In this document: one piece after another, positions 8,087 through 17,040 of the stretch
Layout of the letters: the number at the start of each line of letters is the position of its first letter
Position numbering within the stretch: the first letter of the stretch is position 1
Assembly (NCBI RefSeq): GCF_900107505.1
Contig: NZ_FNQH01000003.1
Span: 248,001 to 312,000, forward strand
Length of the DNA stretch: 64,000 nt
Origin: Trichococcus collinsii
Lineage (GTDB): Bacteria > Bacillota > Bacilli > Lactobacillales > Aerococcaceae
Reading direction: 5' to 3'
Position numbers and translations under genes: made by a program
The notes under the pieces: generated by a model
Seen by the model: the letters and a program-made list of their open reading frames with translations, nothing else
Told to the model about the DNA's origin: nothing
The model's database searches: none

Positions 8087-8776
8087 TTATTTTAAGTTGT
8101 CAATGAAACGTTTCGCTATTTCTTTTGGCCGTGTGATTGCACCTCCTACGACGATTCCTACAACACCCATTTGCTGGATTAGTTTGGCTTGTTCAGGCGT
8201 ATGGATTTTACCTTCAGCGATGACATCCACACCTGCTTCTACCAATTTTTTTATCAAGGCGATATCCGGACCATCCTGTTTGATGCTTGCCTCAGTGTAA
8301 CCGCTTAGCGTTGTGCCGACAAAATCGATTCCTTCCTGGAAAGCATTGAGGCCTTCCTCAAAGGTGGCAATATCCGCCATGAACAATTGATCGGGATATT
8401 TTTCCTTGATTTCTTTGATGAAGGCATTGATTGTTTTGCCATCATAGCGTTCCCGCAAAGTGCAATCTAATGCAATGACTTCAACACCCGTTTCAACCAA
8501 TTCATCGATTTCCTTCATGGTAGCCGTAATAAATGGTGATTGAGGGGGGTAATCACGTTTGATGATCCCGATGATCGGTAAATCAACTCTTTCCTTAATC
8601 TGTTGAATATCCCTCACCGATTCAGCGCGAATCCCGACTGCACCAGCTTGTTCAGCTGCAAGAGCCATCAAAACCATGATGCCGCCTTCTTCTGTGTATA
8701 AAGGTTCCCCTGGCTGCGCTTGACAAGAAACAATGATGCCGCCACGGACTTTGTTGATGAAATCTTCCTTCTTCAT
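8087..8776 (-). CDS. nanE: N-acetylmannosamine-6-phosphate 2-epimerase NanE
   Basis: 229 residues, the usual NanE length. A TIM-barrel enzyme that converts ManNAc-6-P to GlcNAc-6-P, feeding NagA/NagB. Recognisable blocks are GGIIVSCQA at the N-terminus, [35 protein letters not shown] and the phosphate-binding VVGGAITRP near the C-terminus. It has a strong AACGGAGG site. It is the first gene of a two-gene leftward operon with the PTS EIICB, divergent from an RpiR-family regulator. No sialate lyase (nanA) is present, so the locus probably serves ManNAc rather than sialic acid. Confidence 0.95.
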   Translation of the reverse strand: MKKEDFINKVRGGIIVSCQAQPGEPLYTEEGGIMVLMALAAEQAGAVGIRAESVRDIQQIKERVDLPIIGIIKRDYPPQSPFITATMKEIDELVETGVEVIALDCTLRERYDGKTINAFIKEIKEKYPDQLFMADIATFEEGLNAFQEGIDFVGTTLSGYTEASIKQDGPDIALIKKLVEAGVDVIAEGKIHTPEQAKLIQQMGVVGIVVGGAITRPKEIAKRFIDNLK

Positions 8777-8802
8777 GGATATTTCCTCCGTTATTTATTT
8801 TA

Positions 8803-8823
8803 TTACGGAGTTTATCTCCGTAA
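8803..8823. promoter_or_regulatory. Palindromic operator in the nanE leader
   Basis: TTACGGAG-TTTAT-CTCCGTAA is a perfect 8+8 inverted repeat starting about 5 bases downstream of the leftward -10 element. It is a likely binding site for the divergent RpiR-type regulator. As RNA it could also form a small hairpin. Confidence 0.65.
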
Positions 8824-8827
8824 ATGA

Positions 8828-8856
8828 AATATAGCATACGCTTTCATGTTTGTAAA
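8828..8856 (-). promoter_or_regulatory. Promoter of the nanE-PTS operon
   Basis: Leftward TTTACA (8851-8856), 17-base spacer, TATATT (8828-8833). Confidence 0.75.
8833..8847 (-). promoter_or_regulatory. CcpA cre site
   Basis: On the minus strand ATGAAAGCGTATGCT fits every position of the cre consensus WTGNAANCGNWNNCW. It sits in the spacer between -35 and -10, a position expected to give catabolite repression. Confidence 0.7.
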
Positions 8857-8863
8857 TAGGTAA

Positions 8864-8891
8864 TTTGCATTTTTAAAAGTTCGTGTATAAT
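8864..8891 (+). promoter_or_regulatory. Promoter of the RpiR-family gene
   Basis: TTTGCA (8864-8869), 16-base spacer, TATAAT (8886-8891). The -10 box overlaps an in-frame ATG at 8890, so that ATG cannot be the translational start. Confidence 0.6.
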
Positions 8892-8922
8892 GAGAGACAT
8901 AAACATGAAAAGGACTGACTTT

Positions 8923-9741
8923 ATGGGACTTGCTCACCTGATCCAAGAAAAATACCATGCGTTGACGAAATCCGAGAAAAGGATTGCGGATTATTTGCTG
9001 GCGAACAAAGAACAAGCCGTGTATCAAACAATGAAGGATGTAACCGAAGCGGTGAAGGTAGGGGATGCTACTCTAATCCGTTTCTCCCAAAAGATTGGGT
9101 TTAATGGTTTTTCTGACTTGAAAATCGCCATCGCCAAAGAGGAATTCACCAGTCAATATGAAGGGGATAATGACCATCAATTTTATGACCGAATTTTGGA
9201 GAACCAAATCAAAGTTTTGGAATCGACTCGGCAGTTGCTCGATTCGGAAGTGGTCCTGCAAGCAATTGAAGCCATTACCAAGGCAAAACGGATATACATC
9301 ATTGGAGTTGGATCGAGTGGCTTGTCGGCAGCTTCATTGGAAAAGATGTTGCTCCGGGTAGGGGTGCATGCAAACCATATCGTTGATCCGCATTTTCAAG
9401 CTCATGCCTTGGCATTGCTGGGACCGGAAGATCTCGTGATCTGTTTCTCTTTGAGCGGTCGTACCAAGGATATCCACGATTCTTTGAAAATAGCCAAAGA
9501 AAACCATACGCCTATCGTTGCGATTACCAATTTCAAATCCTCGCCGATTGCTGAATTAGGTGACATTGTCCTGCAAACTGCCAATGAAGAATTTTTTGAT
9601 GGCGGATCGCTGGCCGGGAAAATTTCACAATTGTACATTTCGGAGACTCTGGTGCGGGGATATGAAATAAAGAATAAAATCGAAACGGTTGAATTACGGG
9701 AAAAGGTATTGCGTTCCATTATTGATAAAAGACTGGATTAA
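8923..9741 (+). CDS. RpiR/MurR-family transcriptional regulator
   Basis: 272 residues from the ATG at 8923, which has AAAGGA nine bases upstream. In-frame ATGs at 8890 and 8905 overlap or crowd the promoter and lack a site. Starting at MGLAHLIQEKY matches the usual family N-terminus. A helix-turn-helix domain (about 1-75, with LTKSEKRIADYLL and DATLIRFSQKIGF) is followed by a SIS sugar-phosphate-binding domain (about 115-250, IIGVGSSGLSA and CFSLSGRTKDI). It is divergent from nanE-PTS and probably controls it in response to an amino-sugar phosphate. The palindrome at 8803-8823 is the best candidate operator. Confidence 0.88.
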   Translation: MGLAHLIQEKYHALTKSEKRIADYLLANKEQAVYQTMKDVTEAVKVGDATLIRFSQKIGFNGFSDLKIAIAKEEFTSQYEGDNDHQFYDRILENQIKVLESTRQLLDSEVVLQAIEAITKAKRIYIIGVGSSGLSAASLEKMLLRVGVHANHIVDPHFQAHALALLGPEDLVICFSLSGRTKDIHDSLKIAKENHTPIVAITNFKSSPIAELGDIVLQTANEEFFDGGSLAGKISQLYISETLVRGYEIKNKIETVELREKVLRSIIDKRLD

Positions 9742-9911
9742 TTTTGCAACGGTATTATGTGCTCTCTCCTGCAGCCGGCAGTGGGAACGCGTAATCATAT
9801 TGTAATTATATTATGGAAGAGCGCACGATTTCTGTATGAATGAAAGGGCATAGGTAATATATGCCGGTTTATTGAAAAGAAACTTATTTGCAGAATAGTT
9901 GCACAAAAATA

Positions 9912-9920
9912 TGCTATACT
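9912..9920 (+). promoter_or_regulatory. Extended -10 element of the MATE gene
   Basis: TGCTATACT (TG-n-TATACT) lies about 75 bases before the start. No good -35 at the usual distance. The rest of 9742-9992 shows nothing clear. Confidence 0.4.
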
Positions 9921-9992
9921 GAAAGGAAGAATGCTGGTGGACAAGCGATTGTTCGATGTCTTGATCAGCGAACGAGTCGTAGGAGGTTGATT

Positions 9993-11375
9993 ATGGCGGA
10001 AGAGAAGCAAAAGGACATAAAACAGTTGAAAAATCCGATCAACAAGGAAATCATGAACATCGCGTGGCCTGTTCTGATCGAACTGGTCCTGAGTTCGTTG
10101 TTCGGGATGATCAACATGATGATGCTGGGGAACATCGCAGATCATGCCTATGCCGCGGCGGCCGTTTCGGCGGTCGGGGTGACGAACCAACCTTTATTCC
10201 TCGGGCTGGCCGTAGTACAGGCTTTGAACATCGGAGGCACAGCCTTGATCGCCCGCTATTTTGGAGCCGGAAAACACGACCGGATGGAAAACGTCATGAA
10301 GCATGTCATGATTGTCAGCATGATCCTTTCCGCCCCATTGGCCCTGGCCGCCTTTGTTTATTCCGATCAGATTATGGCCTTTATGGGCGCGCAGCCCGAT
10401 ACGGTCGAAGTCGGGCGGCTCTATTTCCGCATCATCTGCATCAGTTACCTGTTACAATCTTTCAACTTCAGCATTTCCGGATCTTTGCGCGGAATAGGCG
10501 AAACGCAGATTCCGATGGGCGTGAATTTGCGCGCGAATTTCCTGAATGTCGTCGGAAATGCCTTGCTGATCTATGGACTTTTCGGGATTCCGGCTTTTGG
10601 CATCGAGGGGGCGGCGATTTCGACAGTCATCGCCAATCTTGTGGCGAATTTCCTGCTGATCCGTTACCTACGTTCCGGCAAGAGCAAGCTAAATTTTTCC
10701 TTCGCGCATCCTTTCCACTTTTCGATGAAAACGATGAAAAGTTTGGCGATAATCGGACTGCCTTCAGCACTGGAACAACTGGCGTTACGCTCCGGGATGA
10801 TTCTGTTCATTCAGATCGTGTCGGGCTTGGGGACCGTCGTCTTTGCCGCCCACAACATCGGCATGAATATCCTGTCCCTGTCATTCACGCTCGGACAAGC
10901 TTTCGGTATTGCGGCGTCTGCTTTGGTCGGCAGGGCATTGGGTGCCGGTGACGCAAATCTGGCCGAAAAATATGCCTCGCGGACCGGTAAAATCGGCAGC
11001 CTGTGGGGTGCGGTTCTCGGAGTGGCCTTCTTTTTTGGCGCCGAGTACATCGTCAGCTTCTATTCCAGTGATCCGGAGATCATCAGGAATGCCGCAATCG
11101 CCATCCGGGTTGCTGCTATCACGCAGCCTTTTCAGTCGCATCAACTGATCGTCGCGGGTTCATTGCGTGGGGCCGGGGATACGATTTTTCCCCTCATCTC
11201 AACTTTCCTTGGAATTTTGATTATCCGCGTCGCAGCCGCTACCTTCTTCGTTCAGGTGCTCGGCCTTGGCATCCTCGGAGCCTGGTTGGCCGTTATGTTG
11301 GATCAGATCATCCGTTGGTTCCTGATTGCGATGCGGTTCCGGTCCGGCAAATGGAAAAAGATGAAACTGATCTAA
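9993..11375 (+). CDS. MATE-family multidrug/Na+ antiporter
   Basis: 460 residues from the ATG at 9993 behind AGGAGG; the frame is open further upstream but has no site there. About twelve hydrophobic helices form two homologous halves. MATE hallmarks are IAWPVLIELVLSSLFGMINMM at the N-terminus and paired blocks near GGTALIARYFGAGK and GIAASALVGRALGAGD. The family exports cationic drugs or metabolites in exchange for Na+ or H+. The substrate is not predictable. Monocistronic, with a strong terminator. Confidence 0.9.
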   Translation: MAEEKQKDIKQLKNPINKEIMNIAWPVLIELVLSSLFGMINMMMLGNIADHAYAAAAVSAVGVTNQPLFLGLAVVQALNIGGTALIARYFGAGKHDRMENVMKHVMIVSMILSAPLALAAFVYSDQIMAFMGAQPDTVEVGRLYFRIICISYLLQSFNFSISGSLRGIGETQIPMGVNLRANFLNVVGNALLIYGLFGIPAFGIEGAAISTVIANLVANFLLIRYLRSGKSKLNFSFAHPFHFSMKTMKSLAIIGLPSALEQLALRSGMILFIQIVSGLGTVVFAAHNIGMNILSLSFTLGQAFGIAASALVGRALGAGDANLAEKYASRTGKIGSLWGAVLGVAFFFGAEYIVSFYSSDPEIIRNAAIAIRVAAITQPFQSHQLIVAGSLRGAGDTIFPLISTFLGILIIRVAAATFFVQVLGLGILGAWLAVMLDQIIRWFLIAMRFRSGKWKKMKLI

Positions 11376-11408
11376 ATTCATCCCAAAATAATTCAACAAG
11401 CCTCGGCT

Positions 11409-11444
11409 AATCCGCCTCTTTCTGAAAAAGAGGCGGATTTTTTT
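11409..11444 (+). terminator. Terminator of the MATE gene
   Basis: AATCCGCCTCTTT-ctga-AAAGAGGCGGATT followed by a T tract. Confidence 0.9.
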
Positions 11445-11548
11445 CACATGATTTGGCGAAAAATGGTATACTATCCAATGAGAGAGCGGTTACAAAGTGT
11501 GATCTGTTAGCCGTAAAGAAGAGGGCAATATAAAGGAGGATGAGCAGT

Positions 11549-12919
11549 ATGGGAGGACAACTGATACTGATTCGGCATGGAATCGCGGAAGAGCGCACGC
11601 CTGAAGGGGATGACTTCTACAGAAAACTGACGGAAGCAGGAGTGGAGGAACTGACTGCGTTTCTGCCCGACATCGCACACTTACTTACCGAGAGCGGAAA
11701 CCTGAAGATATGGACAAGCCCATTGGTCCGGGCGCGTCAGACTGCTGAATTGGTGGCTGAAGCCACGGCCGTCGAAGTGATCCAACCGCAAGAATTTTTG
11801 GAGACCGGTGATTTTGTCGCTTTTATGGAGGCATTGAAACAGGAGGACGATGGCTTCAATTTTGCGCTTGTCGGGCACGAACCTTATATGAGCAACTGGA
11901 CGAAAGAATTGATTGGTGCCGCGATTCCGTTCAAAAAAGGGGCAGTCGCCTTCTTTACGGTCGACATGACCGCAGAGCCAATCGGCAATCTGGAGTGGCT
12001 GCTGGCGCCAGGCGAATCGGCGAAACGCAAATATGAAGATGCCGCTGAAAAAATGCATGCAGCGGATAAACACGAAGGGACGTCGAAATACGACCCGTGT
12101 GATGGTGAAGGCACGTTGTACGCTGGTATCATCAACGAACAAATAGTCGGAGTTCAGCATGCTTATGCCGCTTATCAACAGGATCCCGTCGAGCCGGAAT
12201 CGGCGCATGCGCTGCGCGTCGCAATTCGCCAACTGCGGGCGCTATTGAACTTCAACAAAGCGAACGGAGAGGAGAAATACTACCGGGAGGCGGGCGAAGA
12301 CTGGCGGGATATCGCAACTACGTTCGGATACCTACGCGAGCTGGATGTGCTGATGGAAGAGTGCCGTGAGCTCCGCGGGTTGTATCCGGAAATGCTTGCC
12401 GAGGATGGTCAAGTCATGACTTGGTTGATGGAAGAACGCCAAGGCGAACAGACCAGCATTCATGAATTGATCACAAGCGGTGCCCTCACCGAACGCATCC
12501 TCGATGCGGAAGCCGCAACAGCCCACTTCCTGAAATCCATCAGTCTGGATGATGACCAGCAGAAAAAAGCGACAATCAAAAAGCTGGAAAAAATGAAGAA
12601 ACGCCTGATGCGTAAGTGGGAAGAGGTCGACTTCTCCAACCATGAACAGACCCACAGCCTGCGCATCAACGCCAAGAAACTGCGGTATGCCGCGACCTAC
12701 CTCGCTCCGATTATGGGCGAGAAGGACAAGGAAACCATCAAAGAGATGAAGAAAGTCCAGACCGCACTCGGTACGCTCTGCGACTTCGACATCAACGGCC
12801 ACCTGCTTTTGGAGATGGCCGATAAGACCGACGATCCCGAACTGCAGCACCACTTCAGAACACTCAGCGAACACCAATTCCAGCGCAGGGAAGCGATGTT
12901 GAACGACGAAGCTGATTGA
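11549..12919 (+). CDS. SixA-type phosphohistidine phosphatase fused to a CHAD domain
   Basis: 456 residues from the ATG at 11549, eight bases after AAAGGAGG; an ATG at 11540 touches the ribosome site and is rejected. Residues about 1-150 are a histidine phosphatase superfamily domain of SixA type, with LILIRHGIAEE (catalytic RHG) and a second conserved His in ALVGHEPYM. Residues about 200-450 are a CHAD domain (conserved histidine alpha-helical), with HALRVAIRQLRALL and LRINAKKLRYAATYL. CHAD domains bind polyphosphate; SixA enzymes dephosphorylate phosphohistidine, for example on the PTS protein NPr in E. coli. The fusion suggests a link between phosphate or polyphosphate status and phosphohistidine signalling; this is inference. 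Monocistronic. Confidence 0.88.
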   Translation: MGGQLILIRHGIAEERTPEGDDFYRKLTEAGVEELTAFLPDIAHLLTESGNLKIWTSPLVRARQTAELVAEATAVEVIQPQEFLETGDFVAFMEALKQEDDGFNFALVGHEPYMSNWTKELIGAAIPFKKGAVAFFTVDMTAEPIGNLEWLLAPGESAKRKYEDAAEKMHAADKHEGTSKYDPCDGEGTLYAGIINEQIVGVQHAYAAYQQDPVEPESAHALRVAIRQLRALLNFNKANGEEKYYREAGEDWRDIATTFGYLRELDVLMEECRELRGLYPEMLAEDGQVMTWLMEERQGEQTSIHELITSGALTERILDAEAATAHFLKSISLDDDQQKKATIKKLEKMKKRLMRKWEEVDFSNHEQTHSLRINAKKLRYAATYLAPIMGEKDKETIKEMKKVQTALGTLCDFDINGHLLLEMADKTDDPELQHHFRTLSEHQFQRREAMLNDEAD

Positions 12920-12941
12920 ACAATTTAAGATTTTTTACTTA

Positions 12942-12978
12942 GGTCCATACTCGTTAGCGGGGTATGGATCTTTTTTTT
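12942..12978 (+). terminator. Terminator of the SixA-CHAD gene
   Basis: GGTCCATAC...GTATGGATC stem followed by TTTTTTTT. Confidence 0.85.
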
Positions 12979-13001
12979 ACATTAAAATATCCATCCAGAT
13001 A

Positions 13002-13028
13002 TAAACATAATCAAAAAGATACCGATTA
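13002..13028 (+). promoter_or_regulatory. Sigma-D (FliA) promoter of the first chemoreceptor
   Basis: TAAA (13002-13005), 16 bases, CCGATTA (13022-13028). This matches the Firmicute sigma-D pattern TAAA-N15-gCCGATAT. The same spacing recurs at 14947, 23435, 26723 and 52977. Confidence 0.8.
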
Positions 13029-13073
13029 CATAAAAGGGAAAATAGAAGTATCATAGAAATGGGAGTGGGAAAT

Positions 13074-14828
13074 TTGGAAGTAAGAGAAACTTTTATCAGC
13101 AATATCATGAGCAACAGTAAGAAAATAAATCTGCCAAAATTATTGAATTTTAAAAGTATCCGCATTAAATTGTTGGCTGGGTACTTCACTATCATTGCTT
13201 TGATAGCAATCTTAGGAATCAACAGTTACGTGACGACGAAAGAAATCAATGATAACACGAAGGACATCATAGAAAAGGATATAATTGTTTTAGAAAGCGG
13301 AGAAGAGTTCAAATTTCTGATTTCTCAACGTATCGCAGTGGCGCGTGCCTACTTGATGACCGGCGATGTGGCTTTCAAGGACATGTTTACACAATTTAGC
13401 GAACAGAGTGATGTTGCCAAAGCAGAAATATTGGCTGTAGACAATTCAAAAAATGTTACTGCATTATTTGAAGCGAACGATCAGTGGGCAGAATTGATGG
13501 AATCAGAAGTTCTTGCATCTTATCAAGCAGGCAATACAGAAGCAGTGTTGACTATGGTGAACATTGCGGATCCTGCCGTTCGAGAGCAGATTGAATCTGT
13601 AAGCACCATGATTGACCAAAAAGCTCAGACGATCGATAAAAATGGCCATGAGATTATCGCTAGAGGTCAAAATTCACTGAGGCTTGCTGTGGTACTTTCT
13701 GGTGCTGCTGTAATTATGAGTGTTGTTATTGCATTCGTACTTTCAAATGAAATCTCCGGTAAAATCAAGCTTATCAAGGAGCGTATGGGATTAATCGCTG
13801 ATGGCAGATTGAATGTCGAACCGATAGAAATAGCAGGCCGAGATGAGCTGGCTGAATTGGCGATTGCGACTAATACGATGCATGAACAATTAACTGCAAT
13901 TGTTGTAAATATCCTGGATTCATCTGAACAATTAGCAGGTCATAGTAAAGAATTGACTCAATCTGCAAATGAAGTGAAAATTGGATCTGAGCAGGTTGCG
14001 TTAACCATGCAAGAATTGGCAACGGGGTCTGAGGCTCAAGCCAGCAATGCTAGCGCACTTGCAAATGTGATGGAAACATTTAATGAAGAATTCAAAGCCG
14101 TTAACGAAAATTCTTTGATTATTGCGGATGCTTCCCGTAAGGTAATCGACCAATCCAATGAGAGTGAACTGTTAATGAATGTATCAAGTCAACAAATGGA
14201 TAAAATAGAAACAATCATGAAGCAAGCGGTCAGCAAAATGCAATCTTTGGAATTCCAAACGCAAGAAATCACGGCGCTGGTGAGATTGATCCAAAATATT
14301 GCGGACCAAACCAATCTGCTTGCTCTTAATGCAGCGATAGAAGCAGCGCGAGCGGGCGAACACGGAAGAGGATTTGCTGTAGTTGCCGATGAAGTCCGAA
14401 AATTGTCTGAGCAAGTTGCGGTTTCTGTAAAAGACATTACCGGATTTGTCGGTAAGATTCAGACTGAGTCGCGAGATGTGAGTGTATCTTTGGAGCAAGG
14501 GTATACGGAGGTAAAAGCCGGATCAGAACAAATTCAAAGAACAACAGATATGTTGAATGAAATGGAAAGTTCATTAAATGATATGATCCAGAATATTTTA
14601 CTTGTCTCCGACAAAATGACTAATTTGACTGAAAATACAACAAGTATGAGTGTGGCGATAGAGGAAATAGCTTCCATTTCTCAAGAATCTGCAGCTGGTG
14701 TCGAAGAGACTTCCGCAGCTACGCAGCAAATCAACAGTTCCATGGAAGAAGTATCAACCAATTCAGAACAGATTTCCGGGTTGGCAGAAATGCTGCATGC
14801 GATTGTTAACCACTTTAAATTCCAGTAA
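13074..14828 (+). CDS. Methyl-accepting chemotaxis protein (chemoreceptor 1)
   Basis: 584 residues from the TTG at 13074, which follows GGGAGTGGG at good distance; an ATG 15 bases upstream lacks a site. TM1 is at about 34-52. A periplasm-side domain of about 150 residues is helical (four-helix-bundle type, with [13 protein letters not shown]). TM2 is at about 205-226, then a HAMP domain, then the cytoplasmic signalling domain with the conserved tip [26 protein letters not shown]. It signals through CheW/CheA encoded just downstream. No C-terminal CheR-tethering pentapeptide is seen. It has its own sigma-D promoter and terminator. The ligand is unknown. A paralogue lies at 53073. Confidence 0.93.
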   Translation: MEVRETFISNIMSNSKKINLPKLLNFKSIRIKLLAGYFTIIALIAILGINSYVTTKEINDNTKDIIEKDIIVLESGEEFKFLISQRIAVARAYLMTGDVAFKDMFTQFSEQSDVAKAEILAVDNSKNVTALFEANDQWAELMESEVLASYQAGNTEAVLTMVNIADPAVREQIESVSTMIDQKAQTIDKNGHEIIARGQNSLRLAVVLSGAAVIMSVVIAFVLSNEISGKIKLIKERMGLIADGRLNVEPIEIAGRDELAELAIATNTMHEQLTAIVVNILDSSEQLAGHSKELTQSANEVKIGSEQVALTMQELATGSEAQASNASALANVMETFNEEFKAVNENSLIIADASRKVIDQSNESELLMNVSSQQMDKIETIMKQAVSKMQSLEFQTQEITALVRLIQNIADQTNLLALNAAIEAARAGEHGRGFAVVADEVRKLSEQVAVSVKDITGFVGKIQTESRDVSVSLEQGYTEVKAGSEQIQRTTDMLNEMESSLNDMIQNILLVSDKMTNLTENTTSMSVAIEEIASISQESAAGVEETSAATQQINSSMEEVSTNSEQISGLAEMLHAIVNHFKFQ

Positions 14829-14843
14829 TAAAAACTGATTCTC

Positions 14844-14875
14844 CCCGCCAAAGTGATTTTGGCGGGTTTTTTTTT
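14844..14875 (+). terminator. Terminator of chemoreceptor 1
   Basis: CCCGCCAAA-gtgat-TTTGGCGGG followed by nine T's. Confidence 0.9.
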
Positions 14876-14946
14876 GAGCATAAATTCATTTTCCGAATAA
14901 AATCAAAGGGACTATTGTATGAAGAACTGTAATTATGCAGAAGGAC

Positions 14947-14974
14947 TAAATAATTTCAAAAGTATGCCGATTAA
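14947..14974 (+). promoter_or_regulatory. Sigma-D promoter of the chemotaxis operon
   Basis: TAAA (14947-14950), 16 bases ending in G, CCGATTAA (14967-14974): a near-consensus sigma-D site about 65 bases before cheW. Confidence 0.85.
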
Positions 14975-15038
14975 GATAAGAATACCAGAATCATAAATAG
15001 TATGAATCATATACCAAAAAATTGATGGGAGTCACATC

Positions 15039-15482
15039 ATGAAAAAATTTATCGTGTTTATCTGCAGTCAGCAGCAATTCGCCATTCCAATTGAAATCAT
15101 TGAGAAAATATTGCCTTTAGGAAAGGCAACCTTGATTCCGGAAGCTTCACCATACGTCAGTGGTGTTATCCAATACGCTGAGACCACAATGCCTATCGTC
15201 GATCTGAGCAAGCGGCTCTTTGAGAACAATATGGAGATTACAGAAAAATCCAAAATCATTGTGGTATCGGACAATGAGCTGAGATTTGGAATTGCGGTGG
15301 ATAGCGTCGTTTCAGTCAGTGAATTCGATGAAGAACTTCCGACCGTAAACGGGAATGTCGAAAACAAAGTCCAATATATTGAGCACCTATTCAAGACTGA
15401 TACTGACATCATCATCCATATCGACATCAATGCTTTATTCCATTCGGATGGCAGGGAAGAGTTGGTTGCATTAAACGGATAA
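15039..15482 (+). CDS. cheW: CheW-type chemotaxis coupling protein (first)
   Basis: 147 residues, a single CheW domain with two SH3-like barrels (FIVFICSQQQFAIPIEIIEKIL, VSGVIQYAETTMPIVDLSKRLF, FGIAVDSVVSVSEF). CheW couples chemoreceptors to the CheA kinase. It is the first gene of the long chemotaxis/switch operon behind a sigma-D promoter. A second CheW lies at 20887. The two are quite different in sequence, so they may serve different receptors or compete in the array. Confidence 0.88.
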   Translation: MKKFIVFICSQQQFAIPIEIIEKILPLGKATLIPEASPYVSGVIQYAETTMPIVDLSKRLFENNMEITEKSKIIVVSDNELRFGIAVDSVVSVSEFDEELPTVNGNVENKVQYIEHLFKTDTDIIIHIDINALFHSDGREELVALNG

Positions 15483-15516
15483 CGGGTTAAGTTGAAAAAG
15501 GGGTTGATTACGTACT

Positions 15517-15999
15517 TTGGAAAAAGAACTCAAGGTCGGGATTTCTGATTATAAAATTGGGGAAGCACCACAGTCTTTGTTTACCATCGGACTAGGATCA
15601 TGTGTAGGCATAGCGATTTATGATCCAACCACCCGTGTAGGTGGATTAAGCCATATTATGCTCCCCGACAGCAGCATGTTCAATGGGGAAAAAAAGATTG
15701 AAAAGTTTGCCGATTTGGCCATTCCGCATATGATTTCGGAGCTTACAAAAAAAACACCAAAAAGAAGGCTGGTTGCGAAAATAGCTGGTGGATCAAGCAT
15801 GTTCAAAAACTCTTTGAATTCGCCTCAAGCGAATATCGGGTTGCGCAATGTAGCTGCTGTTGAAACTATTCTCAAAGAACAAGGAATCCCTATTCTGGCA
15901 AATCATACAGGAGGTTCAATGGGGAGATCCATGTTCTTCGATCTTCACACACTTCAAGTGAAAGTTAGGATGGGGAATCGAGAAATTTTTGATCTATAA
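15517..15999 (+). CDS. cheD: Chemoreceptor glutamine deamidase CheD
   Basis: 160 residues. CheD deamidates receptor glutamines and, in Bacillus-type systems, binds CheC to increase its CheY-P phosphatase activity. The catalytic Cys is in TIGLGSCVGIAIYD (about 29) and the catalytic His in GGLSHIMLPDS (about 46). The TTG at 15517 is the first possible start, because a stop lies 12 bases before it. The ribosome site (AAAAGGGG) is rather distant. cheC is present downstream in the same operon, as expected. Confidence 0.93.
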   Translation: MEKELKVGISDYKIGEAPQSLFTIGLGSCVGIAIYDPTTRVGGLSHIMLPDSSMFNGEKKIEKFADLAIPHMISELTKKTPKRRLVAKIAGGSSMFKNSLNSPQANIGLRNVAAVETILKEQGIPILANHTGGSMGRSMFFDLHTLQVKVRMGNREIFDL

Positions 16000-16020
16000 A
16001 TTTCAACGGGGGGAACAGTA

Positions 16021-17040
16021 ATGGAAATAAATATCTTATTAGTGGATGACTCAGCATTCATGAGGCAGATACTAAAAGAGAAAATAGCGGAAATCGATGG
16101 ACTGAATGTTATCGCGACAGCAAGGAACAGCCAAGAAGCTTTTCAAAAAATTAAGCAGTTCAATCCGGATCTGATCACGTTGGACATCGAAATGCCTGGT
16201 ATGAATGGCCTGGAGACATTGAAGGTAATCAAAGCGAGTTGCGACATACCCGTGATGATGATGAGCTCCCTGAGCGGCAAAGAAATTACGATTGAAGCGT
16301 TGGAAGCTGGAGCGATTGATTTTATAGAAAAACCCGCAGACATAAGAAATCAAGGGGAGTCTTTTAAAAAACAAATTGAATTTGTCATGAAGCAGTTCTT
16401 CAATCGAACCCAAGAGATGACCGCTCCCCGGATCAATGATGAGGGATCGATTCCAGCTAAATCCCGTCCAAATGCAGTGCGGGCTTTAGTAATAGGGGCA
16501 TCAACCGGTGGACCAAGGGCGCTTTTACAAGTGATGAAGAACTTGCCGGAAGGGATCAATGTGCCCATTTTTATAGTGCAGCATATGCCAAAGGGGTTCA
16601 CTGCATCATTTGCACAACGTATGGACGCGGTTTCGCCAGTAAAGGTGATTGAGGCTTACGACGGCATGCCGGTTGAGGGTGGAAAAGCCTATGTAGCCCC
16701 GGGAGACTATCATATGACGGTGAAAAATCGCCGCATCCAACTGTCTCAAGCCGATAAAATTCATGGGGTGAGGCCAGCTGTGGACCATCTTTTCAGCTCA
16801 GCAGCCGAAAGTTACGGTAACCGCCTGATTGGGGTTGTGCTTACCGGTATGGGTAAAGACGGTACGGAAGGTCTAAAGAAAATAAAGACTAATGGAGGAT
16901 ATACATTCGCTCAGGACAAAGAATCTTCCTTGGTTTTTGGCATGCCCGGCAATGCCATCCAGAATAAGGTGATCGACGAAGTAGTCAATCTGGAAGAATT
17001 GACAGATGCGCTAAACCAAGTATTAGGCGGGAGGAAATAA
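16021..17040 (+). CDS. cheB: Chemotaxis response regulator methylesterase CheB
   Basis: 339 residues. The receiver domain (1-120) has the phospho-acceptor Asp55 in ITLDIEMPGMNG and the acidic pair Asp9-Asp10. The C-terminal methylesterase domain (about 155-335) has the catalytic Ser in IGASTGGPRAL, the His in VQHMPKGF and the Asp in GMGKDGTEG. It removes methyl groups from receptor glutamates, opposing the adjacent cheR. The cheR ATG directly follows the cheB stop, which suggests coupled translation. Confidence 0.96.
   Translation: MEINILLVDDSAFMRQILKEKIAEIDGLNVIATARNSQEAFQKIKQFNPDLITLDIEMPGMNGLETLKVIKASCDIPVMMMSSLSGKEITIEALEAGAIDFIEKPADIRNQGESFKKQIEFVMKQFFNRTQEMTAPRINDEGSIPAKSRPNAVRALVIGASTGGPRALLQVMKNLPEGINVPIFIVQHMPKGFTASFAQRMDAVSPVKVIEAYDGMPVEGGKAYVAPGDYHMTVKNRRIQLSQADKIHGVRPAVDHLFSSAAESYGNRLIGVVLTGMGKDGTEGLKKIKTNGGYTFAQDKESSLVFGMPGNAIQNKVIDEVVNLEELTDALNQVLGGRK

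Noticed and set aside
9888-9992. N-terminal extension of the MATE protein
   Set aside because: The frame is open upstream, but the AGGAGG site directly serves the ATG at 9993 and the extension has no hydrophobic or family-like sequence.
10064-10951. 295-residue rightward frame inside the MATE gene
   Set aside because: A shadow frame rich in Arg/Cys/Pro, created by the codon bias of the real gene.
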